32,203 nt of DNA from Virgibacillus senegalensis (GTDB lineage: Bacteria; Bacillota; Bacilli; Bacillales; Amphibacillaceae). A program made the translations under genes and the position numbers. Positions 1 to 8,651 of this stretch are shown here, in pieces (within the stretch, counting starts at the first letter, position 1; each line of letters begins with the position of its first letter). The DNA is taken from the NCBI RefSeq assembly GCF_000821245.2, contig NZ_LN611423.1, positions 233,410-265,612 on the forward strand. Reading direction: 5' to 3'. Under the pieces are notes generated by a model. That model had not been told where the DNA came from. It was given only the letters and a program-made list of their open reading frames with translations, and did no database searches.

Positions 1-99
1 ACCAAAATTAGCACCCCGACGAAAACGAGAGCGAGGACCAAAACCTCGACGGAAGCGGTAACGAGGGCCGACACCGAATCCACCTATGAAGAATGGCAT
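1..99 (-). CDS. Small Gly/Arg/Phe-rich protein, partial (3' end outside window)
   Basis: On the minus strand an ATG at 97-99 lies 7 bases after a perfect AGGAGG (107-112). The frame then stays open to the window edge for 33 codons. The peptide begins MPFFIGGFGVGPRYRFRRG and is dominated by Gly, Arg and Phe, with repeated RFRRG-like units. Short proteins of this composition occur in Bacillaceae, some of them spore- or surface-associated, but I do not recognise this one and assign no function. The strong ribosome binding site and the absence of stops are the only real evidence that it is a gene. Confidence 0.6.
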   Translation of the reverse strand, partial: MPFFIGGFGVGPRYRFRRGFGPRSRFRRGANFG

Positions 100-270
100 A
101 AAAATTCCTCCTTTAGTAAATGATATTGTAGGTTATGCCAAAAAGGTGGACGCGGATAGAGACATATATGGAGAAATCTTTAAAAAAACTGCCGATGAAT
201 TTCTCATAAGTTACGGTAGTGGTACTAAGCATTTTCATTACTATCATTTCTTTCATAAGTAATTTTTCAA

Positions 271-978
271 CTAAAAAAAGAATCCTTTATAACCAGCGAA
301 TAATTGTCCACCATACTTATCAAGTGTAGATTGAATGAATGCTATCAGTTCTGTTTTATCATTCGTCTTCACGTATGTTTTTGTATATTCAGCTAGTTTA
401 TCAGACAGATCTTTATCGTATGATTTAAGGTTTCTAGCAACCCACTTTCCTTCACCAAACCAATTCCCCTCCACCCTTAAAATCAGTTCCGTTAACGTAT
501 TGATCAACTTATTTAAAATAAAGAAACTTTCTTCAAAGTCTTCTGAACTTCTAAAGTCTGACAAAAAATCTGTGATTTGATACCTTGCTGCATTTATTTT
601 GTCGTCATCCCAAAGCTGTGGACCTTGTTCATAAAGTATTCTTGCCTCTCTTTGGAGTTCCTTTCCATCCCCTTGTTTATCCTCTATAAGTAAACCCTCT
701 GCACACATTTTTATGATGGTGGGCATCCCTTTATATCTAGCTGTTTGAAATTCAAGCTCCAGAGATAAAGCTGTATAAATAAATGCTTCGATTTTCCATC
801 CAAGAAAGTGAAAACATTCAAGTCTCGGTGTTTCTGTTTCATCAATGATAATCAAGTCAAGATCGGATTCCGTTGTTAGATTTCCATAAACGGCGCTCCC
901 ACCTAACCAGGCTATATCTGACTCAGGAAAGTGCGTAATGATAAACTGTTGAGCTATTCGCTTGATCGACTCTCTCAT
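271..978 (-). CDS. Nucleotidyltransferase-fold protein
   Basis: The 235-residue product has the signature of the pol-beta-like nucleotidyltransferase superfamily near its N-terminus: GGSAVYG at about residues 26-32, followed by SDLDL with the metal-binding Asp pair at about 39 and 41. This is the G-S-x(n)-D-x-D arrangement seen in aminoglycoside nucleotidyltransferases and minimal nucleotidyltransferases. The remaining ~190 residues look helical and may bind substrate. I chose the ATG at 976-978 because GGGAGG sits about 8 bases before it; an upstream in-frame ATG at 1006-1008 has no such site. The substrate cannot be read from the sequence; it could be a nucleotide- or antibiotic-modifying enzyme. 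It seems to be transcribed alone. Confidence 0.75.
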   Translation of the reverse strand: MRESIKRIAQQFIITHFPESDIAWLGGSAVYGNLTTESDLDLIIIDETETPRLECFHFLGWKIEAFIYTALSLELEFQTARYKGMPTIIKMCAEGLLIEDKQGDGKELQREARILYEQGPQLWDDDKINAARYQITDFLSDFRSSEDFEESFFILNKLINTLTELILRVEGNWFGEGKWVARNLKSYDKDLSDKLAEYTKTYVKTNDKTELIAFIQSTLDKYGGQLFAGYKGFFF

Positions 979-1197
979 ATGAAATACCTCCCATACCAGG
1001 ATATTCACCTAAAGGATTAGTGTTCTAGAACGCAGGTGCTATCTGTAAAACAAATTCCTGTGCTCCCATCCATTTGCTTGGGAGGCGACAAATAATTTCC
1101 CCCTTCATTTTTGTCCCATTAACTTTTCCATATTTTTAAGCATAAGATGTTGGGTAAATACCAATTCACGTTTATTTGGCTCAAGAGGAGTGTTATT

Positions 1198-2652
1198 ATG
1201 GGAGCTATCAATGGGACAGAATTTCTTAACCGGATAAATCAGCTAAATACAGAAATTTGGCTAGATGGAAAAAAGATTCAGGGGAAAATCTCTGAGCACC
1301 CTGCCTTTAAAGGGATCCTTCAGACAAAGGCTTCCCTATATGACATGCAGCATGATCCTGCATTGAAAGATGAGATGACTTTTCTTTCACCAAAGACGGG
1401 GGATTCTGTCGGGCTATCCTTCTTGCAGCCCAAAACGAAGGAGGACTTACTAAAAAGGCGAAAGCTAAGTGAGCATTGGGCAAGAAAAACGGGAGGCTTT
1501 ATGGGAAGAAGTCCCGATTACCTCAATTCGGCTGTGATGAGTTTCGCCTCTTCTTCTCCTGTATTAAGAGGAAGAGCCAATTGTTTTCCGGAAAATATCC
1601 AATCCTTATATGAAATGGCGATGGAAAAAGACCTTTCATTCACCCATACATTTGTCTCCCCTCAAGTAAACCGTTCCAAGACCTATTATGAATCCTCTGA
1701 GAAAGAACCCATTGTCGCCCGGGTGATCGATCGAAACGAGGAAGGGATCGTTATTAAAGGTGCACGCCTTTTAGCTACACAAGGGGGAATAACCGACGAA
1801 GTACTCGTTACTAGTATTCCTAATTTTTTGCTAGATGAAGAGGAAGCTTTTGCCTTTTCTATTCCATCAGATATGAAAGGTTTAAAATTTATTTGCAGAG
1901 AGTCATTTGTTGGTGGGGATTCTCTTTTCAATTACCCCCTAAGTTCTCGGTTCGAAGAAATGGATACCATCCTTGTTTTCGACAATGTACTCGTACCATG
2001 GAATCGGGTATTCTATTATGACAATGGACTGGCAGCTGCAGAATTAGCCTTCCAAAGTTCTTTTCACGCTTTTACGTCCCATCAAGCCGTGATCAGACAA
2101 ATTGTCAAAACCGAATTCATTTTAGGGCTGGCAGAGCTTCTAGTACAAACCATTAACGTGAGCGAGTATCCACATATTCAAGATAAACTGTCAGAAATCA
2201 TCGTCGGACTTGAAACAATGAAAGCTCTATTGGAGAAGGCTGAACATGATGCCGCTTTAGACAAGTGGGGTACCATGCGCCCAAATGTTGTTCCGCTCCA
2301 GGTAGCCAACAACATCTTCCCAAAAATTTATCCCCGCTTCACTGAAATCATTCAATCGATTGGTGCCAGCGGACTGGTTGGTTTGCCTACGGAAAATGCA
2401 TTTCATTCCTCTATCCGATCCGATCTCGATCAATATCTCCAATCCGCCACGAAGAACGCAGAGGATCGAGTGAAAATATTCCGGTTAGCCTGGGACCTGA
2501 CCATGAGTTCATTCGGAACGAGACAAACGCAATATGAAAGGTACTTTTTTGGAGACCCGATCCGATTATCAGGCCGTCTATACAAATCCTATCCGCTTGC
2601 TGATTATGTAAAAGAAGTTAGCACATTCTTAGACTTGGAAACGGAAGAATAA
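1198..2652 (+). CDS. 4-hydroxyphenylacetate 3-hydroxylase (HpaB/YoaI family)
   Basis: The 484-residue protein matches the FADH2-dependent aromatic hydroxylase family (HpaB, PvcC, Bacillus YoaI), which ortho-hydroxylates phenols such as 4-hydroxyphenylacetate with flavin supplied by a separate reductase. Family-like segments are GFMGRSPDY (about 100-108), THTFVSPQ (149-156), KGARLLATQGG (187-197) and the VFDNVLVPWNRVF region near 280. Length is typical (about 480-520). The start is the ATG at 1198, preceded by AGAGGAG; an upstream in-frame ATG at 1147 lacks a ribosome binding site. No reductase (HpaC) or other aromatic catabolic gene is adjacent, so the true substrate is uncertain. Confidence 0.85.
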   Translation: MGAINGTEFLNRINQLNTEIWLDGKKIQGKISEHPAFKGILQTKASLYDMQHDPALKDEMTFLSPKTGDSVGLSFLQPKTKEDLLKRRKLSEHWARKTGGFMGRSPDYLNSAVMSFASSSPVLRGRANCFPENIQSLYEMAMEKDLSFTHTFVSPQVNRSKTYYESSEKEPIVARVIDRNEEGIVIKGARLLATQGGITDEVLVTSIPNFLLDEEEAFAFSIPSDMKGLKFICRESFVGGDSLFNYPLSSRFEEMDTILVFDNVLVPWNRVFYYDNGLAAAELAFQSSFHAFTSHQAVIRQIVKTEFILGLAELLVQTINVSEYPHIQDKLSEIIVGLETMKALLEKAEHDAALDKWGTMRPNVVPLQVANNIFPKIYPRFTEIIQSIGASGLVGLPTENAFHSSIRSDLDQYLQSATKNAEDRVKIFRLAWDLTMSSFGTRQTQYERYFFGDPIRLSGRLYKSYPLADYVKEVSTFLDLETEE

Positions 2653-2676
2653 ACGAAGAGCACTCTCCCGCTTTCC

Positions 2677-2862
2677 CTACGACCATGAAGGCGCATTATC
2701 CAGCACAAGGCGATCCATTTCAATAATCGCCTTTTTCACCTTCTTTTTTACGGTATACACAAGCAATGAAATTAGAAGGCTTCCCAAAAGTTCCGTGAAC
2801 TCCTGAGAAGCCTCCGTTACGATATATTGGTGATAACAATAACTGCTCTTGAGAAAATACAT
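2677..2862 (-). CDS. Possible very small membrane protein (doubtful)
   Basis: This is an open frame of 61 codons in the gap between the HpaB-family gene and the alkaline phosphatase gene. The ATG at 2862 has no ribosome binding site. An internal TTG lies about 11 bases after AGGAG and would give a 37-residue product with one hydrophobic segment (LLISLLVYTV) followed by a Lys-rich stretch. I do not recognise it. It is listed only because the gap is otherwise empty; it may not be expressed. Confidence 0.2.
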   Translation of the reverse strand: MYFLKSSYCYHQYIVTEASQEFTELLGSLLISLLVYTVKKKVKKAIIEMDRLVLDNAPSWS

Positions 2863-2900
2863 AGATAGATCATTCAGTTATAGGGAGTTGTGGTTTTTTG

Positions 2901-2936
2901 CAGAAAAAGAGTGCTAATCACAATCGATTAGCACTC
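2901..2936 (-). terminator. Rho-independent terminator after the alkaline phosphatase gene
   Basis: An 11-base perfect inverted repeat (GAGTGCTAATC at 2909-2919 and GATTAGCACTC at 2926-2936, loop of 6) is followed on the minus strand by TTTTTC. It lies just downstream of the phosphatase stop codon. The arms contain the two CIRCE half-sites in swapped order, which is probably coincidental. Confidence 0.85.
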
Positions 2937-2946
2937 CCTGTAGTAC

Positions 2947-4290
2947 TTATTTTAACTTCATAACATCCGCAATCATTTTCGGCAAATCCGTATTGTCATG
3001 GAATCCTACAAACTCATCTGCTTGCGGTCCATACACATAAAGTGGAATGTGTGCTCCAGTATGATTGGTGCTTGACCAGCCAATCTTTGCGTAGTTACTT
3101 ACAATCGTATTGATTGCAAGCTTAGGATTGCTTGCGTCTTCAATGGCTTGTACCTCTTCTTCTGATAACGCTAGCCCTGTGTACTCTTCCACTACTTCCC
3201 TTACGTTGGAACGTTCTTCATTTAATTGTGCGGCCATGTATTCACCAGTGGCGGTTACATTGCCTAAAACATCAGCACTTAATTCCATCGATTCATTTGC
3301 ACCAGTTGTCATTCCACCAGTGTCATGGTCCCCAGCAACAACAACCATTGTTTTCCCATCTTCTTCTGCAAATTTCAATGCCTCTTCTACCGCTTTCTCA
3401 AAAGCAGCTACATCAGACATTGCCCATGCCGCATCGTTGTCATGTCCAGCCCAGTCAATTTGGCTGCCTTCTACGACAAGGAAGAATCCATCCTTATCTT
3501 CTTCTAAAACATCAATAGCTTGTCCTGTCATTTCAGCAAGACTTGGCTCTTCTGTTTCCCCACGATGTAATTCAGGAGCAAGTGCATCTTCTGCAAATAG
3601 ACCTAACAATTTGTCCCCATCTTCAACATTCAAGTCTTCTATGTTTTGTAATTGATCACGCGTTTCTACAAAATTAAATCCTTTCTCATCTGCTTCTTCT
3701 ATTAGATTACGCTCTTCCTGGTTTCCGCCTTCAGAGGATGGAAGAAAGTTATTTTTTCCTCCACCAAGTATTACATCTACTTCACTCTCAACTAGTTGTC
3801 TCGCAATTTCCGTTTCCTTGTTACGATCATCTACATGTGCTGCAAAAGAAGCAGGAGTAGCATGTGTAACCGTTGAGGTCGCTACTAAACCAGAAGATTT
3901 ACCCGCTGATTCAGATTTTTCAAGGATAGTCGGTAACACTTCTCCTTCTGGATCAAGCCCGATAACCCCATTGTTTGTTTTTTCACCAGTTGCCATTGCC
4001 GTTCCCGCTGCTGCAGAATCTGTAATATCACTATTTGCAGAATTTGTTGTGTACATCCCTTTTAAATGCGCATCCCATATCGCATCTTCGCCTTTATACA
4101 CACGGTAATTCGCAGCATAATCCGAGCTAAACCCATCTGGAATCATGTAGATGACATTTTCTACTTTTCCATTATTCGGTTTCCCTTTGTCACCAGCTTG
4201 ATCAGACTTCGCTGCATCTACCACACCCAAACTTGATCCTGAGAATACAAGACCTGCGCTTAAAGCTAAAACACCCAATCTTTTATACAT
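2947..4290 (-). CDS. Secreted alkaline phosphatase (PhoA/PhoB family)
   Basis: This 447-residue exported phosphomonoesterase frees phosphate from organic esters outside the membrane. Residues 1 to about 26 form a Sec signal peptide (basic MYKR, hydrophobic core, likely cut near VDA-AKS). Catalytic-site residues are visible: IPDG with metal ligand D52; TDSAAAGTA with nucleophile S92; HAT at 143-145, with His where E. coli PhoA has Asp153, as in many Bacillus enzymes; E274, D279 and H283 in the EGSQIDWAGHDND segment; D321 and H322; and a distal His in the HTGAH segment at 410-414. Of two adjacent ATGs, the second (4288-4290) is better spaced from AGGAGAGG. It appears monocistronic, with PhoP-type boxes upstream and a terminator downstream. 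Confidence 0.92.
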   Translation of the reverse strand: MYKRLGVLALSAGLVFSGSSLGVVDAAKSDQAGDKGKPNNGKVENVIYMIPDGFSSDYAANYRVYKGEDAIWDAHLKGMYTTNSANSDITDSAAAGTAMATGEKTNNGVIGLDPEGEVLPTILEKSESAGKSSGLVATSTVTHATPASFAAHVDDRNKETEIARQLVESEVDVILGGGKNNFLPSSEGGNQEERNLIEEADEKGFNFVETRDQLQNIEDLNVEDGDKLLGLFAEDALAPELHRGETEEPSLAEMTGQAIDVLEEDKDGFFLVVEGSQIDWAGHDNDAAWAMSDVAAFEKAVEEALKFAEEDGKTMVVVAGDHDTGGMTTGANESMELSADVLGNVTATGEYMAAQLNEERSNVREVVEEYTGLALSEEEVQAIEDASNPKLAINTIVSNYAKIGWSSTNHTGAHIPLYVYGPQADEFVGFHDNTDLPKMIADVMKLK

Positions 4291-4339
4291 CATACCTCTC
4301 CTCTCAAATCCTATTTCAATTACTAATTTAGTAGAAAGA

Positions 4340-4378
4340 TATTGACTGCGTATTAACGGCAAGTTAACGTTCAGTGAA
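4340..4378 (-). promoter_or_regulatory. Four PhoP-type boxes upstream of alkaline phosphatase
   Basis: Reading the minus strand, four hexamers resembling the PhoP consensus TTAACA occur with exactly 5 bases between each: TTCACT (4373-4378), TTAACT (4362-4367), TTAATA (4351-4356) and TCAATA (4340-4345). The strict 11-base period matches direct repeats bound by the PhoP response regulator in Bacillus. The gene starts about 50 bases downstream. This implies induction under phosphate starvation. No convincing -10 box could be assigned. Confidence 0.72.
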
Positions 4379-4493
4379 GAATTTTCAATCTATTTGCCTA
4401 CTACTTTCTTCACGGGCAACTTGAGAGGAACGGAAAGGTAAAAAGCTAAACGGTGTTTATATAATTTATTCATTATCTTGGCGACGAAGGAAT

Positions 4494-4745
4494 TTGGGGT
4501 TCACATTGTGGATTCGAAAAATGATAAGGAGCATATCAATTAGTGTAATAGGAATCTACTTTTTCTCAGTAAAATTCATCCTTAACGAAGATAATTCGCG
4601 TACTTTTATAAATTTTATGGTATTTGTTTTAAGTCTTTTGGTAATAGAAGTATTCAACTTTTTTACTCGTTTGGAAGTTAGTGCTGGAACAGCTATTGTT
4701 ATTGCTTTTATCACTTTGGTTTTAATAACCCTTAACTTTAGTTAG
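4494..4745 (+). CDS. Small integral membrane protein, unknown function
   Basis: The predicted 83-residue product has three hydrophobic stretches: about residues 12-30 (SISISVIGIYFFSVKFIL), 37-57 (FINFMVFVLSLLVIEVFNFF) and 62-82 (the VSAGTAIVIAFITLVLITL region). This suggests a three-helix membrane protein. The start is unclear: TTG at 4494 follows GAAGGA very closely, TTG at 4506 is farther away, and ATG at 4521 has only a weak site. I do not recognise a family. Its hydrophobic pattern supports a genuine gene, although the surrounding DNA is decayed and it could be a remnant. Confidence 0.5.
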   Translation: MGFTLWIRKMIRSISISVIGIYFFSVKFILNEDNSRTFINFMVFVLSLLVIEVFNFFTRLEVSAGTAIVIAFITLVLITLNFS

Positions 4746-5124
4746 GAAGGAAATCGAAAATAAAAGCGGGTAATCTATCCATCTCAGCGATTAGTTTACG
4801 ACGAATATGTAGACCATTATGTATTTGGACTAATTATTATAAATCCTCAGAAAAAAACACCTATTAGCTTGGGTATACGGTTTTTTCTTTTTCTTGGGAG
4901 CTGTACTTTTTAAATTTCCTTCTGTTTTAGATGCTTTCTTCTACATCACATACTCCCTCTCCTTTATAAAGAAGTGCGTTTATCTTATCATATCAATTTA
5001 TTAAAGTAAAAAATTACTAATTACTATAAAAAATGGTGAAAACAAGGAAGATGTGCAGGAACAATGGTGTCAAGGCCGTTTAATTTTCTACAAAATCGGC
5101 AGGTTAAAATTATAAGCTACCGCC
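4746..5124. other. Gene-poor interval before the istB relic
   Basis: AT-rich DNA without a convincing gene. One frame on the plus strand, about 4860-5000, encodes a hydrophobic stretch (LLAWVYGFFFFLGAVLFKF) of about 45 codons. It has no start codon or ribosome binding site and is probably a remnant. Just before the istB relic, CCGCC-TTATTC-GGCGG at 5120-5135 followed by CTTTGTTTTT could form a weak terminator on the plus strand. Confidence 0.4.
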
Positions 5125-5369
5125 TTATTCGGCGGCTTTGTTTTTCATTCGAAAGCTTGGCCCTTCGACAGAAAATACTCTGGAATGATGGAGAACCGAT
5201 CTAATTGCTGTCTCAATAATTCCCTCTCCTAACACTTTTCCCCACTGGCTGAAGGTTTGTTAGACGTTAAAATGACCGAACTATTTTCATACCTTCGACT
5301 AATTACTTGAAATAAATAATGTCCTTCATTGGTTGATAGATTCAATTACCCCAATTCATCAATAATCAG
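5125..5369 (-). pseudogene. istB: IS21-family IstB C-terminal relic
   Basis: On the minus strand the conceptual translation gives the IstB Walker B segment (LIIDELG, then a stop where Tyr is expected), then STNEGHYLFQVISRRYENSS and VILTSNKP. A one-base frameshift is followed by FSQWGKVLGEGIIETAIRSV and LHHSRVFSVEGPSFRMKNK, ending at the natural stop (5125-5127). These are conserved C-terminal segments of IstB, the AAA+ helper ATPase of IS21 transposons. The N-terminal part with Walker A and any istA are absent. The relic sits immediately upstream of the cas operon, so it may mark an old mobile-element boundary. Confidence 0.8.
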
Positions 5370-5548
5370 GGTTGAGGAAACGATAATCACTATATTTGGA
5401 TTACCAATACTTTTCTCTTATAAGAAATTACCCTTATTTACCTATATTTTAGTAAATTTATCCATATTTATATATCCGATGTACAAAAGTTTTGTTACCA
5501 TAGTTATAGAATGTTTTATACTAGGTTATTTTAATGGAGGTGGATGAA

Positions 5549-7912
5549 TTGTTACTAGCTCATATTAGGAATAGTGACTATGCAGAGCAATCTGTTCAAT
5601 CGCACTTAGAAGAGGTATCTTTAATCGCACGTGAATATGGCGACTCTGTAAACTTGGGAGCTCATGCGGAATTGGCAGGACTTTTACATGATATGGGTAA
5701 ATTCACACAACACTTTACAACTTATTTACAAAATGCCGTTTTCAAAAAAGAAGTTACCAAGAAAAAAATAGACCATTCTACTGCAGGTGCCAAATACTTA
5801 TATGATCGTTATTATAATCAAAATACCTTTCAGAATTACGTGGTTGAAACAGTTGGCATGGCGATTTTATCTCACCATTCGGGATTGCAGAATTTTATAC
5901 ACCTTGACTTAAAACCCTCTGACTATTTAAGGCGGGTAACCAATGTAGAACTACCTCACTATGATGAAGTGGTTGAGAATTTTGAATCGATAGAAGGAAA
6001 TGAACAAAGAGTGAAGGCTCTTATCGAAGAGGCTACCAATGAATTTAGGGCATTCATAAAAAGTATAAAACCTTTCGCAAAACCTAATGTTTATTTGAAC
6101 TTGATGCAAAAGTTAGTGTTTAGTTGTTTGATTGATGCTGATCGGACTAATACCAGATGTTTTGAGGAAAATGAAGAAAATAACCAGTCGCCCGAAAATG
6201 AGAACGTATTCAAGGATGGGTATAAGGAGCTTATGGCCCAGGTTACAAAATGGAAACACCAACAAGTGACACAAATAAATCAATTACGCAATGATTTATC
6301 AGAAAGTTGTGACCAATTCGCTAACAAATCTTCAGCTATCTATACATTAACTATTCCAACCGGTGGTGGTAAAACCTTTGCGAGTCTCCGTTATGCACTA
6401 AAACATGCCCAAACTCATCATAAATCCCGCATTATTTATGTAGTACCCTATACAACGATACTGGAGCAAAATGCAGAAGCTGTAAGAAGAATTATTAAGC
6501 AGCCTGAAGCTGTTCTTGAGCACCATGCCAATGTAATAGACGATGATAACTTGGATGAGGAAATGGATTATTATCAAATACAGAACCACAAGAATCTCCA
6601 ATTAGGAAGAGACAATTGGGATTATCCGATTATTTTTACAACAATGGTACAATTTTTGGATGCCTTTTTTCAAAAAGGAACAAGAAAAAGCCGTCGATTA
6701 CATAATTTAACTAACTCTATTATTATCTTTGATGAAGTGCAATCTGTCCCCTATCAACACTCCGAATTATTTAATGCAGCTGTGAACTTTCTACATATTG
6801 TAGGGAACAGCAGCATTGTGTTATGCACTGCAACACAACCCGCAATAGATAAATCGAACCATCCCATTCTACTAAAAGAAAATTCAGAGATGGTACCAAA
6901 CCTTAATAGAGTAGTAGATGCGTTCAGACGGGTAACCTTCCACAATAAAGTAGAACGTGAAGGGTGGGATGTCGATCAAATAGGAAATTTTACTGAACAG
7001 ATTGTACAGAAAGTAGATTCGGTATTGATAATATTAAATACAAAAACAGTAGTAAGAAAGTTATACGAGCGTCTAGCAGAACAAGAAGAAGCTTATGTTG
7101 TCCATTTAAGTACATCTATGTGTCCCTCACATCGAAAGGAAAAGCTAGCAGAAATTAAAGGAAAACTGGGGAAAGAAAAGGTTATTTGCATTAGCACGCA
7201 GCTTATTGAAGCTGGTGTGGATATTAGCTTTGAATCTGTCATCAGGTCTCTAGCCGGCCTAGATTCAATTGCCCAGGCAGCAGGGCGTTGTAATCGAAAT
7301 AAAGAAGTAGAGATTGGAGACGTATATCTTATACGCGCAAAAGATGAACATCTTTCTAAATTACCAGAAATTCGTATTGGTGGGGAAGTAACAGAAAACT
7401 ATATTCTGTCTAATCCTCAATACGCCGAGATGTTATTAAATCCTGAAACGATTAGAACATACTTCTCACATTTTCAGGCAGAAGCCTCTCGCGAAATTTT
7501 GAGAAACCCAAAAAGGTTAGATTATGAATTAATAGATCTGCTTAATGGGTCGTTCGCAGCGAAACAAAGCCCACAGACAAAATCCACGGGAATGTTCAAA
7601 ACGATAGAACGATATTTTGAAGCCATATCTTCACCTACAACGGGTGTTCTGGTTCCATTTGGGGAAGGTAAAAATATTATTGCACGTTTAAATGAAAACA
7701 TAAACGACCATACACTATTTAATCAATTGTTAAAACAAGCCCAACAGTACAGTGTTAACCTTTATGATTATGAATTGCAAAAATTAAGTTCTGAGAATTT
7801 AGTTACACCGCTCTTTAATGAGGCAATCTTTTGTCTGAATGATAAGGCGTATCACGAACAATATGGTGTCTCGTTAGAAGGAGAAGCAACATTAGATAAC
7901 TATACCTTTTAA
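5549..7912 (+). CDS. cas3: CRISPR-associated helicase/nuclease Cas3 (type I-C)
   Basis: Single-chain HD nuclease plus superfamily 2 helicase, 787 residues, which is recruited by Cascade to unwind and degrade target DNA. The N-terminal HD domain shows H19, HD at 47-48 (LLHDMGK), H76 and HH at 109-110. Helicase motifs are TIPTGGGKT (about 268-276), DEVQ (395-398), [15 protein letters not shown] and [10 protein letters not shown] place the start at TTG 5549 because GGAGGTG (5536-5542) lies 6 bases before it. An in-frame ATG at 5534 overlaps that same ribosome binding site and is a poorer choice. It is the first gene of the cas operon; cas5 starts 13 bases after its stop. Confidence 0.95.
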   Translation: MLLAHIRNSDYAEQSVQSHLEEVSLIAREYGDSVNLGAHAELAGLLHDMGKFTQHFTTYLQNAVFKKEVTKKKIDHSTAGAKYLYDRYYNQNTFQNYVVETVGMAILSHHSGLQNFIHLDLKPSDYLRRVTNVELPHYDEVVENFESIEGNEQRVKALIEEATNEFRAFIKSIKPFAKPNVYLNLMQKLVFSCLIDADRTNTRCFEENEENNQSPENENVFKDGYKELMAQVTKWKHQQVTQINQLRNDLSESCDQFANKSSAIYTLTIPTGGGKTFASLRYALKHAQTHHKSRIIYVVPYTTILEQNAEAVRRIIKQPEAVLEHHANVIDDDNLDEEMDYYQIQNHKNLQLGRDNWDYPIIFTTMVQFLDAFFQKGTRKSRRLHNLTNSIIIFDEVQSVPYQHSELFNAAVNFLHIVGNSSIVLCTATQPAIDKSNHPILLKENSEMVPNLNRVVDAFRRVTFHNKVEREGWDVDQIGNFTEQIVQKVDSVLIILNTKTVVRKLYERLAEQEEAYVVHLSTSMCPSHRKEKLAEIKGKLGKEKVICISTQLIEAGVDISFESVIRSLAGLDSIAQAAGRCNRNKEVEIGDVYLIRAKDEHLSKLPEIRIGGEVTENYILSNPQYAEMLLNPETIRTYFSHFQAEASREILRNPKRLDYELIDLLNGSFAAKQSPQTKSTGMFKTIERYFEAISSPTTGVLVPFGEGKNIIARLNENINDHTLFNQLLKQAQQYSVNLYDYELQKLSSENLVTPLFNEAIFCLNDKAYHEQYGVSLEGEATLDNYTF

Positions 7913-7925
7913 GGAGGTGAAAATA

Positions 7926-8651
7926 ATGAGAAATCAGATTGAATTCATTGTTTATGGTAAATATGCCCTTTTCACTGACCCTACAACAAAGATTGGCGGA
8001 GAAAAATTCACGTATCAAGTACCAACATATCAAGCATTGAAAGGAATTGTGGAATCGATTTACTGGAAACCAACTATTACATGGTATGTTGATGAAGTTC
8101 GCGTGATGAATGCGATTCAAACGGAAGTAAAAGGGATTCGCCCAATAAAATATCAAAACAGTGATAATGATTTAATGTACTATACGTATTTACGTAATCC
8201 AGCGTACCAAGTCCGGGCTCATTTTGAATTTAATGAGAATAGACCAGACCTCGCCTATGACCGTAATGAACACAAGCATCATAACATCGCAATTCGCGCC
8301 ACTAAAAGAGGAGGACGAAGGGATATCTTTTTAGGAACGCGAGAATGTCAGGGATACATTGAAGCATGTTCTTTTGGGGAAGGCGAAAGTTTTTATGATC
8401 ATTACGGTGATATTAGCTTTGGACCGATGTTTCATGGATTCACCTACCCAGATGAAGGGGATCAAAAATTATTTCAAGCACGTTTATGGATGCCAACCAT
8501 GAAAAACGGGATTATTTCATTCAAGCGTCCCGAGAATTGCGAGATTGTTAGAACAATACACAAAGATAGTATGAAACACTTTAAGAAGGGAACAAATTTC
8601 ACTCCAGTTGATGAGGAGTATGAAACGATGTTTAAGGAGGTGAAGCGATGA
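7926..8651 (+). CDS. cas5c: Cas5c/Cas5d crRNA-processing endoribonuclease (type I-C)
   Basis: The 241-residue protein is the type I-C Cas5. In this subtype it replaces Cas6: it cuts the pre-crRNA at the base of the repeat hairpin and stays on the 5' handle in Cascade. Residues matching the catalytic triad described for the B. halodurans enzyme (Tyr46, Lys116, His117) are present as Y46 and K117-H118 in NEHKHHN. A Gly/Arg-rich segment ([19 protein letters not shown]) follows, typical of the family. The start at ATG 7926 follows AAGGAGGTG by 6 bases; an upstream GTG at 7917 lies inside that site. Its stop overlaps the cas8c start. Confidence 0.94.
   Translation: MRNQIEFIVYGKYALFTDPTTKIGGEKFTYQVPTYQALKGIVESIYWKPTITWYVDEVRVMNAIQTEVKGIRPIKYQNSDNDLMYYTYLRNPAYQVRAHFEFNENRPDLAYDRNEHKHHNIAIRATKRGGRRDIFLGTRECQGYIEACSFGEGESFYDHYGDISFGPMFHGFTYPDEGDQKLFQARLWMPTMKNGIISFKRPENCEIVRTIHKDSMKHFKKGTNFTPVDEEYETMFKEVKR

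Noticed and set aside
335-580. 81-codon plus-strand frame opposite the nucleotidyltransferase gene
   Set aside because: Fully inside the recognised gene on the other strand, without a start signal.
1055-1095. Possible terminator stem CTCCCA/TGGGAG upstream of the HpaB-family gene
   Set aside because: Only six pairs with a long loop and no T run.
2909-2936. CIRCE-like sequence after the phosphatase gene
   Set aside because: It contains GAGTGCTAA and TTAGCACTC, but in reversed order relative to CIRCE, with a T run after it. It is a terminator.
3110-3655. Plus-strand frames opposite the alkaline phosphatase gene
   Set aside because: Ser/Thr-rich low-complexity shadows caused by codon use on the other strand.
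5329-5547. 72-codon frame before cas3
   Set aside because: Overlaps the istB relic and the cas3 start region, has no ribosome binding site and no recognised family.
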